Assembly: GCA_963842295.1 (NCBI GenBank) | Contig: CAWJFY010000011.1 | Coordinates: 186,001 to 250,000, forward strand | Direction of reading: 5' to 3' | DNA from: JAJNBA01 sp963842295 | GTDB lineage: Bacteria; Actinomycetota; UBA4738; HRBIN12 | Length of the DNA: 64,000 nucleotides | Shown: piece after piece, positions 32,190 to 41,889 of the stretch | How positions within the stretch are numbered: position 1 is the first letter of the stretch | Layout of the letters: each line of letters begins with the position of its first letter | Translations under genes and position numbers: made by a program | Notes under the pieces: model-generated | The model's database searches: none | What the model was told of the DNA's origin: nothing | Seen by the model: the letters and a program-made list of their open reading frames with translations, nothing else

Positions 32190-33791
32190 TCAGTCGCGCG
32201 CGCCGGCCTTCCGCTTCGCTTCCGTTCGGCGTTCGGCCTCGAGTCGTTCCAGCTCCACGTCCTCGAAGCTCATGTAGCCGAAGGCTCCTCCGATCGACGG
32301 GTGCACCTCCGAGATCAGCCGATGCATCGCCTGCGCCACACGGCGGTACGTTGGGTGGCCCTGCGGTTGCGAGCGCAACTCCGTCAGGTGCATCGCCTCT
32401 CGCGCGGTCATCTGCATCACGAAGCGGATCCGGAACGCCATCGGGACCGCGTACTGAGCCGCATCGCCGAAGCCGGCATCGAGGAGCTCCCGCTCCATCG
32501 CGCGCCCCGCATCCATCACCCGATCCCACCGGTCACGCAGGCCGGCCTCGTCGATCTCGCTCGGGGTCGCGTGCCCGTGCTCGCTCGTCAGACGCTGCCA
32601 TTCGATCGTCAGCGGACGATGGCGCTGCAGGTCCCGGAACGCGCCGTAGTCGCAGAGCACGTCGAATCGGTACTGGGTCCGTTCCCACGCCCGCCCCGGC
32701 TTGTGGCGCCGGTTCGACCGCTCACCGACGCTCGCACGCAGCAGCTCCTCGCGCTCGTCCGGCGACATCGCGCGGACGAGGCGAAGGAGCTGGTCGTCGG
32801 GCAGATCGGTGCTCGCGTAGAGGACCGCCGACGCGACCTTCACCTCGCCCTCGGGGTCGAATTCCGTGAGCGTTACCTCGGCCTGCGGCTCGGGCGTCAC
32901 CTCGCCGGCGAGCTTCGCCGCCAGCTCCTCGACGCCCTCGCGAGTCCCCCGCCAATATCGCGCCCACGCGACGCCGCGCTCGTCGACGTCCACGCGCTTC
33001 AGGAACGCCGGGATCACCTTCCGGAGCTCTTCGAGCATCAGGGCGCCGTACGCGCGCATCTCTGCGAGCGGATGCACGGACAACCTCATCAGCAGCTGCT
33101 CGTAGGACTGCGCGGTCGCGTAGATGCCCACGTTGGACCGGGTCCCGGCCGGTAGGCATACGCGGAGCGTGTCGCACGTCTTGGCCGTGATCGTCGAGCG
33201 ATACACGAAGTCCGAGTCGTTCGCGTCCTGGGGGAAGCGACGCTCGTACCACGCGTACATCGGCTCGAACATCTCGCCGTAGAGTCCGAAGACCTCGTCG
33301 AGGTATCCGCGATAGCGGTGCTCCAGGTCTGACGCCTCGAGCTCCGGCGGGACGGTCGCCCGCCAGCGGCCACCGGGCATGTCGTCGTAGCGCATGTAGC
33401 GCGTCGATTGCTCGAGGTAGGCGGCCAATCGCCCCCATTCCAAAGCCTTCGCCAGCAGCTGTGACGCTTGCTCGCACGCGAGGTGCACGCCTCCGAGCTG
33501 CGCGACGGAGTCATCTCCGTACTCCACGAACACGCGGTCGTAGAGCTTCTCCGCGCGCTCCACCCCGACGCTCGTCATCTCGCCGCCCTCGTCGACGTCC
33601 TCGGCGAACTCGTCGAGGAACAGGCGGCGGAGCGACTTGGTCGTGCGCGAGTAACGCGCGAACAACGCACCCTTCACGACCTCCGGCAGGTTCACCAGCG
33701 CGAAGACGGGACCGTCGAGGTTGGTGAAGTGCCGCGCGAGCACCTCACGCTGATCCTCGGTGAATCCCTCGGATGCGAACCAGAGCGTCAC
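32190..33791 (-). CDS. ThyX-like tandem-domain protein with a degenerate signature motif
   Basis: The 533-aa protein is about twice the length of flavin-dependent thymidylate synthase (ThyX). Two ThyX-like halves can be seen. The N-terminal one has LEQSTRYMRYDD and the C-terminal one has RHRPLTIEWQRLT (RHR at 390-392). Real ThyX carries RHRxxSxNExSxRY; here Ser, Asn and Glu are replaced, so dUMP/FAD chemistry may be lost. A shared fold is clear, the function is not. GTG 33791 overlaps the pknB stop (GTGA). It is the last gene of the growth operon. Confidence 0.75.
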   Translation of the reverse strand: MTLWFASEGFTEDQREVLARHFTNLDGPVFALVNLPEVVKGALFARYSRTTKSLRRLFLDEFAEDVDEGGEMTSVGVERAEKLYDRVFVEYGDDSVAQLGGVHLACEQASQLLAKALEWGRLAAYLEQSTRYMRYDDMPGGRWRATVPPELEASDLEHRYRGYLDEVFGLYGEMFEPMYAWYERRFPQDANDSDFVYRSTITAKTCDTLRVCLPAGTRSNVGIYATAQSYEQLLMRLSVHPLAEMRAYGALMLEELRKVIPAFLKRVDVDERGVAWARYWRGTREGVEELAAKLAGEVTPEPQAEVTLTEFDPEGEVKVASAVLYASTDLPDDQLLRLVRAMSPDEREELLRASVGERSNRRHKPGRAWERTQYRFDVLCDYGAFRDLQRHRPLTIEWQRLTSEHGHATPSEIDEAGLRDRWDRVMDAGRAMERELLDAGFGDAAQYAVPMAFRIRFVMQMTAREAMHLTELRSQPQGHPTYRRVAQAMHRLISEVHPSIGGAFGYMSFEDVELERLEAERRTEAKRKAGARD

Positions 33792-35467
33792 GGCGACGGG
33801 GAGGGCGAGGGCGACGCCCCCGCGCGCTGGTGGAGGACGATCACGGTCCCCGGCGGCACCTCCGTGCCGGGAGCGGTGTCCTGCTGGACGACGTTGTTCG
33901 GATTGAAGCCGCATTCTGGGTTGGGCGGAGCGTCTTCGCCCAGCTGGGGTTCGAGACCGAGCCCCGTCAACTGTGCCTCGGCCGCCGCGAGCGACATGCA
34001 CGTGACGTTGGGCACGATCACGACGGATGGCCCCGTCGAGACGACCACGTCGACGGCGCTGCCCCTCGGCACCTCCTGGAAGGCCCCGGGCGATTGGCTG
34101 ATGATGCGGTCCTCCGGGACGTCCTCGTTGTTCTCTTCCCGAACCTCACCGAGCTCGAGACCCACGTTCTCGAGGGCGGCCTGGGCCGCGTCGAGGGGCA
34201 GGCCGTCGAGGAAAGGAACGACGACCGGTCGCGGCTCCGCGGAGAGGATCAGGTCGACCTCACTGCCGGGCTCAACCTGTCGATCGGCGGGAGGGTTCTG
34301 CTCGAGGACGATGCCCGGCTCCACCCGGTCGGTCGCCCGGCGCCTCACGTTGTCGACCACCAGGCCCGCTTCCTCCAGCGTCTGGCGCGCCTCGGCCTCG
34401 GGCATGTCGACGACGTTCGGCACGGCGACGAGGTCGCCCGCGACGTCGTCGGTGAGCATCGTCACAACGAGGTATGCGCCGCCGGCGAGGAGCGCCATGA
34501 TCACGATCGCGATCAGCGCTCCGACCCATGCTTTCCTGGAGCCTCCCGGCTGATCCTGCTGGGGCGGCAGCACCGACGTGGGCTGGGGGCGGGAGATCAC
34601 CTGGGTCGCCTCACCACTGGCCGGAAGGAGAGGTGTCGCCAACACCTGGCCGCCGGTCCGCGCCCGCTCCAGGTCGGCGGCGAACTCCTGTCCGGTCTGG
34701 TAGCGGTTGGCGGGGTTCTTCGACAGTGCCCGCATCACGACAGCGTCCAGCTCGGGCGGTACCTCGGGGTTGACCGACGATGGGGGCTCAGGCGTGGCGT
34801 TCACCTGCTTGTATGCGATCGCCATCGGGGAGTCGCCGGTGAACGGAGGGCGCCCGGTCAACATCTCGTAGAGGACGACGCCGAGCGAGTAGATGTCCGT
34901 TCTCGCATCGACGGACTGTCCCTGCGCCTGCTCCGGGGAGAGATACGAGGCCGTTCCCAGAACGGCGGAGGTCTGCGGAGCGGTCTCCGGCCCACTGATC
35001 AAGCGCGCGATGCCGAAGTCCATCACGAGCACCTTGCCGTCCCGCGTGATCATGATGTTCGCAGGCTTGATGTCCCTATGGATCACTCCTTGCGCGTGCG
35101 CAGCCGCAAGCGCCTCGGCGACCTCTTGCGCGATCTGCGCCGCCTGCATGGGCGGCAACGTCTTCCCGGACTCCAGGAAGTCGGCGAGCGTCCGTCCCTC
35201 GATCAGATGCATCACGATGTACGGCGTTTCGCCGTCCGTCCCCGAGTCGTAGACCGAGACGATCCCGGCGTGGTTCAACCGAGCCGCTGCCTGCGCCTCC
35301 CGCCGGAATCGGTCGACGAAGCTCGCATCCCGCGCGAACTGCGGCAGGAGCGTCTTGATCGCGACCGTGCGGTTGAGGACCCGGTCGTGGCCGCGCCAGA
35401 CCTCGGCCATGCCGCCCGCGCCGATCCGCCCTTCCACCTCGTATCGATCGCCGAAGATCCGCTCCAT
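33788..35467 (-). CDS. pknB: Ser/Thr protein kinase with three PASTA domains
   Basis: The 559-aa membrane kinase senses muropeptides and phosphorylates division and wall proteins. The kinase domain (about 9-270) has the glycine loop GAGGMAEVW, Lys38 in VAIK, the catalytic HRDIKPAN and the DFGIAR motif. A Pro-rich linker and one membrane helix (about 320-345) follow. Three extracellular PASTA domains and an SPSPSPSP tail complete it. Actinomycetota usually have four PASTA repeats, so this is a short version. Its neighbours are its expected partners. Confidence 0.95.
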   Translation of the reverse strand: MERIFGDRYEVEGRIGAGGMAEVWRGHDRVLNRTVAIKTLLPQFARDASFVDRFRREAQAAARLNHAGIVSVYDSGTDGETPYIVMHLIEGRTLADFLESGKTLPPMQAAQIAQEVAEALAAAHAQGVIHRDIKPANIMITRDGKVLVMDFGIARLISGPETAPQTSAVLGTASYLSPEQAQGQSVDARTDIYSLGVVLYEMLTGRPPFTGDSPMAIAYKQVNATPEPPSSVNPEVPPELDAVVMRALSKNPANRYQTGQEFAADLERARTGGQVLATPLLPASGEATQVISRPQPTSVLPPQQDQPGGSRKAWVGALIAIVIMALLAGGAYLVVTMLTDDVAGDLVAVPNVVDMPEAEARQTLEEAGLVVDNVRRRATDRVEPGIVLEQNPPADRQVEPGSEVDLILSAEPRPVVVPFLDGLPLDAAQAALENVGLELGEVREENNEDVPEDRIISQSPGAFQEVPRGSAVDVVVSTGPSVVIVPNVTCMSLAAAEAQLTGLGLEPQLGEDAPPNPECGFNPNNVVQQDTAPGTEVPPGTVIVLHQRAGASPSPSPSP

Positions 35468-35489
35468 ACCGTTCCTGGCTCGCCCCCTC

Positions 35490-36998
35490 TTACCGGAGAT
35501 ACGCCTCGATCAGCTGTTTCACGATGGGGGCCGCGACCTGTCCGCCGGTGGCCTCGCTGCCCAGGTTGCCGCCGTCGAGGACGATAACCGAGACCGCGAT
35601 CCTCGGGACCTCGGCAGGTGCGAACGCGGTGAACCAGGCGTTCGGCGGACGACCCTCGCCGTTCGTGGCGGTGCCGGTCTTGCCGGCGACCTGGATGCCG
35701 GGGATCGCCGCGAGATAGCCGCTCCCCTCATTCACCACCGCGATCATCATCTGGGTGAGCGCTCTTGCGCTCTCCTCGGAGATCGCTCGTCCGACCTCGC
35801 CCGCGCCGAACTCGCGCGCGACCCGTCCCTGCGAATCACGCACCTCGGTGACGATCCTTGGCTGCGGCATCGTGCCGCCGTTCGCCACCGCCGAGGCGAT
35901 CAGCGCCATCTGCAGCGGGTTCACGAGGTCGTTGTCCAGCCCGATCGCGGAGAACGCGAGAAGTGGGTCGTTCCGTTCGAAGTACTCAGGCTCCGGGAAG
36001 CGTCCGTTCTCGAACGGCAGCTCGAAGCTGATGAGCTCCTCGTCGCACGTGGTTCGCTCCGGTGGAAGGGTGCCGCAAAGCCCGTACGCGCGCGCCTGCG
36101 CCGCCATCCGCTCGGGACCGAGCTCGAGCCCGATCTCGGCGAAGGTGACGTTGCACGACTCCTCGAAGGCCTCGATCATCGTGATCTGCGACGAACCTCC
36201 GTTGCAGTGGTCGTCGCCGAAGTTCTGGAGCTGCTCGTTCGTCAGCGGCAAGGTGAGCCGATGCGGGTTGGGCCACCGGCTGTCGGGTCCGAACCCGTTC
36301 TCGAGCGCCGCCGACGCCGTCACGATCTTGAAACTCGAGCCGGGGAGGAAGAGTTCCTGGTGTGAAAGGGCGAGGAGCGGCTTTTCGGGATCGGCGTTCA
36401 ATCGCTTCCAGGCCGCACGGATCTCCGCGTCGGTGCCGCTCGAGAGCTCGCTGGGATCGAACCCCGGGGTCGAGTAGAGAGCCAGGATGTCGCCGGTGCG
36501 AGGATCCATCGCCACCACCGCGCCTTCATTGGCGCCCATCGCGGTGCGCGCCACCTCCTGCAGGTTCGGATCGATCGTCACGAAGATGTTGGCGCCCCGT
36601 TTCGACCGGCCCAGGAAGAGGTCGGTGAACGTTGAGATCGCGAGCTCCGGCGCCTCTCCCGACAGGTAGGGGTTCATCGACTGCTCGAGGGCGGAGCGGC
36701 CGTAGATCCTCGAATAGAAGCCGGTGATGTATCCGTAGAGGTCTCCATGGGGGTACCGTCGTTCGTAGCGGTACCGCGATCCCCCAGACGCCGGCACGCT
36801 CTCCGCGAGCACGAGCCCGTCGGCCGTGAGGATCTTGCCCCGCTGGACGTTGTACTCCGCGATCAGCTGACGGCTGAAGTTGGCCGGGTGGTTCTTGATG
36901 TCGTCGGCAGCGAAGACCTGGACGTACGCGAGTTGCCCGAACAACACGGTGAACAGCAGCACGAGCGCGATCCCGAGCCGTCGGATCCGCCGCTCCAT
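35490..36998 (-). CDS. pbpA: Penicillin-binding protein, class B transpeptidase
   Basis: The 502-aa protein cross-links peptidoglycan. It has an N-terminal membrane anchor, the PBP dimer region (YNVQRGKILTADG), and the catalytic set PGSSFKIV (SxxK), ESCN (SxN) and AGKTGTATN (KTG). ATG 36998 shares a base with the ftsW stop (TGATG). A longer in-frame stretch upstream is antisense-like within ftsW and was dropped. Confidence 0.94.
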   Translation of the reverse strand: MERRIRRLGIALVLLFTVLFGQLAYVQVFAADDIKNHPANFSRQLIAEYNVQRGKILTADGLVLAESVPASGGSRYRYERRYPHGDLYGYITGFYSRIYGRSALEQSMNPYLSGEAPELAISTFTDLFLGRSKRGANIFVTIDPNLQEVARTAMGANEGAVVAMDPRTGDILALYSTPGFDPSELSSGTDAEIRAAWKRLNADPEKPLLALSHQELFLPGSSFKIVTASAALENGFGPDSRWPNPHRLTLPLTNEQLQNFGDDHCNGGSSQITMIEAFEESCNVTFAEIGLELGPERMAAQARAYGLCGTLPPERTTCDEELISFELPFENGRFPEPEYFERNDPLLAFSAIGLDNDLVNPLQMALIASAVANGGTMPQPRIVTEVRDSQGRVAREFGAGEVGRAISEESARALTQMMIAVVNEGSGYLAAIPGIQVAGKTGTATNGEGRPPNAWFTAFAPAEVPRIAVSVIVLDGGNLGSEATGGQVAAPIVKQLIEAYLR

Positions 36999-38305
36999 CA
37001 GCTGGAGCCCCTCGGCGCAGGCTGCCAGGGTCCGGCGGAGATCCTGACGAGCAGGCCGATCATCACGAAGGTGGCCACGCGACTGGATCCTCCGAAGGAC
37101 ACCAGCGGCAAGGGAACGCCCGTGAGCGGGATCAGTCTCGTGACGCCCGCGGCGATCGTGAAGGTCTGCAAGGCCATCGTCGTCGTGAGGCCGGTCGCGA
37201 GGAGCCGGCCGAACGCGTCCTCGCGATCCAACGCCACGCGGAGACCTCGCCCGATGAGCCCCACGAAGAGCAGGAGGATCGCGGCCGTCCCGAGCATCCC
37301 CAGCTCTTCGCCGAACGCCGACAGGATGAAGTCGCTTGCCGGATACGGGATCAAGTCGGGCGAGCCGCGCCCGAGGCCGGTCCCGACCAGCCCTCCCGAC
37401 GCGAGGGCGAACCAGCTCTGCGCGAGCTGTCCGTAGCCGAAGTCGTTGACCTTGTCCGGCTCGAGCGCGTGCAACCAGTACCCCACCCGGGCTTGGACGT
37501 GTGAGAAGGCTAGGTAGCCGATCACCGCCCCCGCCGCGAATAGGATCCCGCCGACAACGAGGTAGCCGAGGCGGCCGCTCGCGACCCAGATCATCACCAC
37601 GAACACGCCGAAGAACAGGAGCGAGGCGCCGAGGTCGCGCTCGAGGAACAGCACGGCGAGGGAGGCGCCCCACGCCAGCAGGATCGGACCCAGATCCTTG
37701 GCGCGCGGGAGCCCGAGCCGTCCCACCCCTGCTTCGAGCAGCTCGCGTTTCGCCGAGAGGTACGACGCCAGGAAGATGACGATCAGGATCTTCCCGAACT
37801 CGGCGGGCTGGAACGTGAGCGGTCCGATCCGCGCCCACAGGCGCGCTCCGTTGGTCGCGAAGCCCACGCCCGGGACGACCGGCAGCAGGAGAAGGATCAG
37901 CCCCGCCAGGCCGATCGTGTAGGTGTACGCGTCGAGCTGCCTGTCGTCCCGGACGAGCAGCAGCGTGAGGACGAACGCCGCGAGCCCGATCAGGAGCCAG
38001 AGCGCTTGTTCGTCGGCGATGTCCCGCGGGAGGAGCCGGTAGATCATCGCGAGGCCGAGTCCGCCGAGCATCCCGGCGATCGGAAGTAGCACGGGGTCGG
38101 CACGTGGGGCCGTCCACCGTACGACGCCCCATGCCAGGAGATACGCGCCAGCGATCGTGAGCCCGTAGACGACGATGTCCCTCGGCATCCGGCCGCGGAG
38201 CCCCAGTCCGACCATCGCGTAGGCGCCCACGGACACGACGAGTGCCACGAGCAGCAACAGGAGCCCGGTCCGGGGTCGCGTCGGGCGTGACGTGACGACG
38301 CTCAT
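36998..38305 (-). CDS. ftsW: SEDS-family glycosyltransferase (FtsW/RodA)
   Basis: The 435-aa protein has about ten membrane helices and polymerises lipid II with its PBP partner. SEDS features include FQPAEFGKI, DLGASLLFFGVF, the catalytic Asp region in VNDFGYGQLAQSWFALASGG and VSFGGSS. ATG 38305 overlaps the stop of pstP by ATGA. RodA and FtsW cannot be told apart from sequence alone; the neighbouring pbpA suggests elongation. Confidence 0.92.
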   Translation of the reverse strand: MSVVTSRPTRPRTGLLLLLVALVVSVGAYAMVGLGLRGRMPRDIVVYGLTIAGAYLLAWGVVRWTAPRADPVLLPIAGMLGGLGLAMIYRLLPRDIADEQALWLLIGLAAFVLTLLLVRDDRQLDAYTYTIGLAGLILLLLPVVPGVGFATNGARLWARIGPLTFQPAEFGKILIVIFLASYLSAKRELLEAGVGRLGLPRAKDLGPILLAWGASLAVLFLERDLGASLLFFGVFVVMIWVASGRLGYLVVGGILFAAGAVIGYLAFSHVQARVGYWLHALEPDKVNDFGYGQLAQSWFALASGGLVGTGLGRGSPDLIPYPASDFILSAFGEELGMLGTAAILLLFVGLIGRGLRVALDREDAFGRLLATGLTTTMALQTFTIAAGVTRLIPLTGVPLPLVSFGGSSRVATFVMIGLLVRISAGPWQPAPRGSS

Positions 38306-39399
38306 GGGCCACCACCTGCATCGTGCTCTGCCTGGCGAGCGGCACGGAGATCCACCTCGATCTGCTCGATGAAGGCGAACGCTTCTGCGCGATCGGCTGC
38401 GGTGATCCCCTCGTCGAAGCTGCCGTACTGCTCGAGGTTGCGGACCTCGTCCGCCGGGAGGTTCCTGACGATCACGGGGTGGCTGAGCTCGAAGCCGAGG
38501 ATCGTGAGCGGGATCCCCTGGAACACGGCGACACGGTCGCCCTCGGGACCCACGTACCACTGCCGGTCGAGCCACACCCGTGCGCCGACCAGGAGTGCCA
38601 CGACGATCAGTATCGCGAGGCCGACACGGAGCCCCCAGGCTGCCAACGTCCGCCGAGACGGCCGAGCGAGGCGTCGCCGATCACCGGCGGGCTCGCCTCC
38701 CTCGCCGATCGCGTCGAGCACGACGACCGAGATGTTGTCGATGCCGCCCGCTCGGTTCGCGGCCTTCACGAGTCGGTCGGCCGCCTGCTGCGGGTGATCG
38801 CTGTTCTCGAGGATCGCCTGGATCTGATCTTCCGTCACCATGCCCGTGAGACCGTCGCTGCAGATCAGCAGCCGGTCCCCGTCGGCCAGCGCGAGCGAAT
38901 CCTCATCCACTTCGACCTGCTCGTCGGTGCCGAGGGCACGCGTGAGGACGTTCTTGTGCGGGTGCACCTCCGCCTCCGCCTCGGTGATCTCGCCCGACTT
39001 CACCATCCGATCGACCAGCGTGTGGTCCGTGGTGAGTTGGCGAAGCATGCCGTCGCGGAGGAGGTACGCGCGCGAGTCGCCGACGTGTGCGATCAGGGCG
39101 CTGGCGCCATCGATGCGCGCCGCCGTGAGCGTCGTCCCCATCCCGGAGAGCCGTTCGTCCTCGACGGAGCGATCCCAGACGGCGCGATTCGCTCGACGAA
39201 CGTGGTCGGCGAGCGAACCGGAGCCCTCGGTGGCCAGCTCTTCCATCGTCTCGAGGGCCACCTGGGACGCGACCTGCCCCCCGCGGTGGCCGCCCATCCC
39301 GTCGGCGACGACGTACAGGGGGTGGGTCACGAGGATCGAGTCCTCGTTCCGTTCCCGGACGCGGCCGATATCGGTCGTGGATCCGACCTCGATCTTCAC
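38302..39399 (-). CDS. pstP: PP2C-family Ser/Thr phosphatase
   Basis: The 365-aa protein reverses PknB phosphorylation. Metal motifs of PP2C are present: RERNEDS, VVADGMGGH, GDSRAYLL, SDGLTGMV and GGIDNISVV. After the catalytic domain (about 1-240) come one membrane helix (GLRVGLAILIVVALLVGARV) and an extracellular tail. GTG 39399 overlaps the fhaB stop (GTGA). Confidence 0.94.
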   Translation of the reverse strand: MKIEVGSTTDIGRVRERNEDSILVTHPLYVVADGMGGHRGGQVASQVALETMEELATEGSGSLADHVRRANRAVWDRSVEDERLSGMGTTLTAARIDGASALIAHVGDSRAYLLRDGMLRQLTTDHTLVDRMVKSGEITEAEAEVHPHKNVLTRALGTDEQVEVDEDSLALADGDRLLICSDGLTGMVTEDQIQAILENSDHPQQAADRLVKAANRAGGIDNISVVVLDAIGEGGEPAGDRRRLARPSRRTLAAWGLRVGLAILIVVALLVGARVWLDRQWYVGPEGDRVAVFQGIPLTILGFELSHPVIVRNLPADEVRNLEQYGSFDEGITAADRAEAFAFIEQIEVDLRAARQAEHDAGGGP

Positions 39400-39872
39400 C
39401 GCCGCAGCTCCATGATCGTCTGGCCCACGCGAACCTTGTCGCCGGCCTGGAGCATCGCGGGAGCGGCGAGCTTCTGCTCGTTCACGAACGTGCCGTTCGT
39501 GGAGCCGAGGTCCTCCACGAACCACGAGTTGTTCTTCGCGAACAGGCGCGCGTGCTGCTGCGAGGTGTAGGTGTCGTCAAGTCGGAGCTCGCACTCGGGC
39601 GCGCGGCCGACCGTCATGCTCGCCGACAGTTTCACCGTCCTCGGTTTCGCGTCCGACCGACCCTGCACGAGGAGGGTCGAGGGACCCGAAGGAAGGGTCG
39701 GTGCGGGCTCGCGGGGGCGTCGGCCGCCGCGCTCCGCGGCGGCCGATGCCTCCGCCACCGAGAGTCCGCGGACGACCCACCGCATCGAACGCCAGATGAA
39801 CAGGAACAGCAGCGCGAACAACCCGTACTTCAGCGCCGACAGGGCGAAGGGTGTGATCGAATCGGCGAGCAC
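39396..39872 (-). CDS. fhaB: FHA-domain protein FhaB with membrane anchor
   Basis: The 158-aa protein starts with a hydrophobic helix (LKYGLFALLFLFIWRSM), then a linker and a C-terminal FHA domain (VGRAPECELRLDD, SQQHARLF, DLGSTNGTFVN). It binds phosphothreonine proteins made by PknB and recruits wall enzymes. GTG 39872 begins one base after the fhaA stop. Confidence 0.93.
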   Translation of the reverse strand: MLADSITPFALSALKYGLFALLFLFIWRSMRWVVRGLSVAEASAAAERGGRRPREPAPTLPSGPSTLLVQGRSDAKPRTVKLSASMTVGRAPECELRLDDTYTSQQHARLFAKNNSWFVEDLGSTNGTFVNEQKLAAPAMLQAGDKVRVGQTIMELRR

Positions 39873-39873
39873 G

Positions 39874-40551
39874 TCAGTCCCTCTGGAACTCGATCAGGGT
39901 CGTCCCGATCGTGATCTTGTCGCCGTCGGCGAGCTCCCTCGACTGAACCGTCTGCCCGTTGAGGCGCGTCCCATTCGTGGATCCAAGGTCGGTGAGCGTC
40001 CAGGTCCCGTCACGGAGCTTGAGCTGCGCGTGCTTGCGCGACGCCCCCTTGTCCTTGAGCACGACGTCGCAGTCGGCCAGCCGCCCGATGGTCACCGTAT
40101 CGGCGGCGAGAGCGACCGTGCGCTCACTGCCGTCTTCACGGATCACGACCGTGGCTCGTCCACCTCCGGCGCCCTCGTCCTCGCCTTCGACGAGCGTCGC
40201 GACGCAGGCGAGATCGCCCTTCTTCAGGTTCTCGTCCACGATGAACTCGACCTCTGGAGGACCGACGAGACCCCACCCTCGTTCCGCGGCCGCCTCTCGG
40301 ATCACGCGCCTGAGCTCGGAGAGGATCGCGTCCTCCGCTTGCTCGTAGCGAGCCGCGTCCTCCGGCGAAAGGGAGAGCTCGAATCGGTTCGGCGCCCACA
40401 CCTCCGAGACCCCGACGCTGCGGCCTGCCTCCATCTCCCGCATGATCAGTTTCGCGATCTCCACGGGCTGCACGCCGCTGCGGAAGGCCTTGGAGAACAG
40501 GCCTTCGACGAGTCCACCGAGGCGTCGTTCGAAATCGCGGAGGATCGGCAC
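39874..40551 (-). CDS. fhaA: FHA-domain protein FhaA with DUF3662 domain
   Basis: The 225-aa protein has the N-terminal DUF3662 region (FERRLGGLVEGLFSKAF to about residue 120) and a C-terminal FHA domain (IGRLADCDVVLKD, SRKHAQL, DLGSTNGT). It is the first gene of the operon. Boxes TAGGTT and TAGGAT at 40589-40599 on the minus strand are likely -10 elements, giving a leader of about 30 nt. Confidence 0.93.
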   Translation of the reverse strand: MPILRDFERRLGGLVEGLFSKAFRSGVQPVEIAKLIMREMEAGRSVGVSEVWAPNRFELSLSPEDAARYEQAEDAILSELRRVIREAAAERGWGLVGPPEVEFIVDENLKKGDLACVATLVEGEDEGAGGGRATVVIREDGSERTVALAADTVTIGRLADCDVVLKDKGASRKHAQLKLRDGTWTLTDLGSTNGTRLNGQTVQSRELADGDKITIGTTLIEFQRD

Positions 40552-40591
40552 GTTGTTCCGATGAGCGCGTGGGGTGGAACGCGCTTCGAAC

Positions 40592-40933
40592 CTATCCTAC
40601 CGCCGGGGCTCCTCGATCCCCTCCGCCGGCCGTCCGTGCGGTCTCGAGCTCCGACGCGCGCGGGTGCTCCCAGATCGGGCTCGAGAACCCATAGCGCTCG
40701 TCGGGTGGGAGGTGGCGCCAGCGCCATTCCTGCACTTCCCAATACGCACGGCGCGCGAACACGAGGATCAGAACGGCGAGGAGGAATCGAAGCGTCGCAT
40801 GCGGTGAGATCCGGAAGACGCCAAGCGCGAGTCCGGCCGCGGACACGATCGTCCATGCGGTGAGCCCCGCGAAGCCGACCACCGTCAGGTGGCGCATCAG
40901 TCCGTCGAAGTCGACCCTGGGTTGACGACTCAT
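40592..40933 (-). CDS. Hypothetical membrane protein
   Basis: The 113-aa protein has two adjacent hydrophobic segments (LTVVGFAGLTAWTIVSAAG and LRFLLAVLILVFARRAYW) separated by a short loop, then a cytoplasmic tail with WRWRHLPPDERYGF. The ATG at 40933 follows a GACGAGGG stretch. It ends just before the fhaA operon and its 3' part contains that operon's promoter. No family was recognised. Confidence 0.55.
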   Translation of the reverse strand: MSRQPRVDFDGLMRHLTVVGFAGLTAWTIVSAAGLALGVFRISPHATLRFLLAVLILVFARRAYWEVQEWRWRHLPPDERYGFSSPIWEHPRASELETARTAGGGDRGAPAVG

Positions 40934-41053
40934 CCCTCGTCCTCATCGGCAGTCGGATGCGTCGAACTGGATAGGTCGCTGGTCGGTGGTTCCATCCGCC
41001 CGTGCCCGCGGCCCTTCGGCCGGCCGACCGACGGCCGGGCGATGGGCCGCTGC

Positions 41054-41059
41054 TACGAT
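41054..41059 (+). promoter_or_regulatory. -10 box (TACGAT) for tRNA-Leu
   Basis: TACGAT lies 12 nt before the first base of the tRNA. Confidence 0.5.
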
Positions 41060-41071
41060 GACGCAACCCTC

Positions 41072-41158
41072 GGGCGAGTGGCGGAATTGGCAGACGCGCA
41101 CGGTTCAGGTCCGTGTCCGGTAACCCGGGTGGGGGTTCAACTCCCCCCTCGCCCACCA
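41072..41158 (+). tRNA. tRNA-Leu (anticodon CAG)
   Basis: The acceptor stem GGGCGAG pairs with CTCGCCC, a class II long variable arm is present, the T-loop is GGTTCAACTCC, the anticodon loop is TTCAGGT, and CCA is encoded. Standing alone on the plus strand. Confidence 0.95.
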
Positions 41159-41299
41159 GCGCGCCTCGAGAGCGCTCGCGCATGCCGGCTCGATACTCCC
41201 TGCGTGGTTGTAGGACCGACTGCGGGTGCGGGTCCAGCCGCCGTTCGAGCCGGCTCCAACAGGCGGCGTATACTCGGGCTCCCGCGAATCCCCACGTAG

Positions 41300-41821
41300 A
41301 TGCCCGCATCCGCACTCATCGCCGCGATGGAGCTGTCGCGCTCCACCCTCACGCTGGTCGCACTCGTGGCCATCGGGCTTTCGATCGTGGCCGTCTTCTA
41401 CGCGATCGCCAACGCTGGACGTGCCGGCGGCGCCGTGGGCGGGCGGGTCCGCCTCGACGAGACGCTCCGAGGGATCCTCCAGGGCCAGTCCCAGCAGATC
41501 CAGCGCTTGGAACGGGCGATCCGGGCCCTTCACGGGACCGACAAGAAGCAACAGACCCAGATCGAGGGATCCGTACGGAACGTCGCGCTGCTTCGCTACG
41601 ACGCCTTCGAGGACGTGGGCGGTCGGCTCTCGTTCTCTTGCGCGCTGCTCGATGATCAGGGCAGCGGGGTGGTTCTCACGTCGATCAACGGACGTCAGGA
41701 GACCAGGGTCTACGCGAAGCCGGTCGCCCAGGGGACGAGCTCGCACAATCTTTCCCTGGAGGAGGAGGAAGCGATCCGGCGCGCGTTGGGAGGCCGGCAG
41801 GCCGCCGTGGAGGCCGGATGA
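41300..41821 (+). CDS. DUF4446 family protein
   Basis: The 173-aa protein has an N-terminal membrane helix (STLTLVALVAIGLSIVAVFY), a coiled stretch, and the conserved DUF4446 core LLRYDAFEDVGGRLSFS, ALLDDQGSGVVLTSINGR and VYAKPV, with a final LSLEEEEAI. ATG 41300 is used; ATG 41327 is an alternative start inside the same frame. A TATACT box at 41268-41273 gives a leader of 20-30 nt. Function is unknown; the stop overlaps or precedes a bactofilin gene. Confidence 0.85.
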   Translation: MPASALIAAMELSRSTLTLVALVAIGLSIVAVFYAIANAGRAGGAVGGRVRLDETLRGILQGQSQQIQRLERAIRALHGTDKKQQTQIEGSVRNVALLRYDAFEDVGGRLSFSCALLDDQGSGVVLTSINGRQETRVYAKPVAQGTSSHNLSLEEEEAIRRALGGRQAAVEAG

Positions 41822-41889
41822 TCCGACGACGGGAAGACATGGAAGGTCCGGGCCGCGGCGGTCCAGGCCACGGAGGAACGGAGGGAGTC

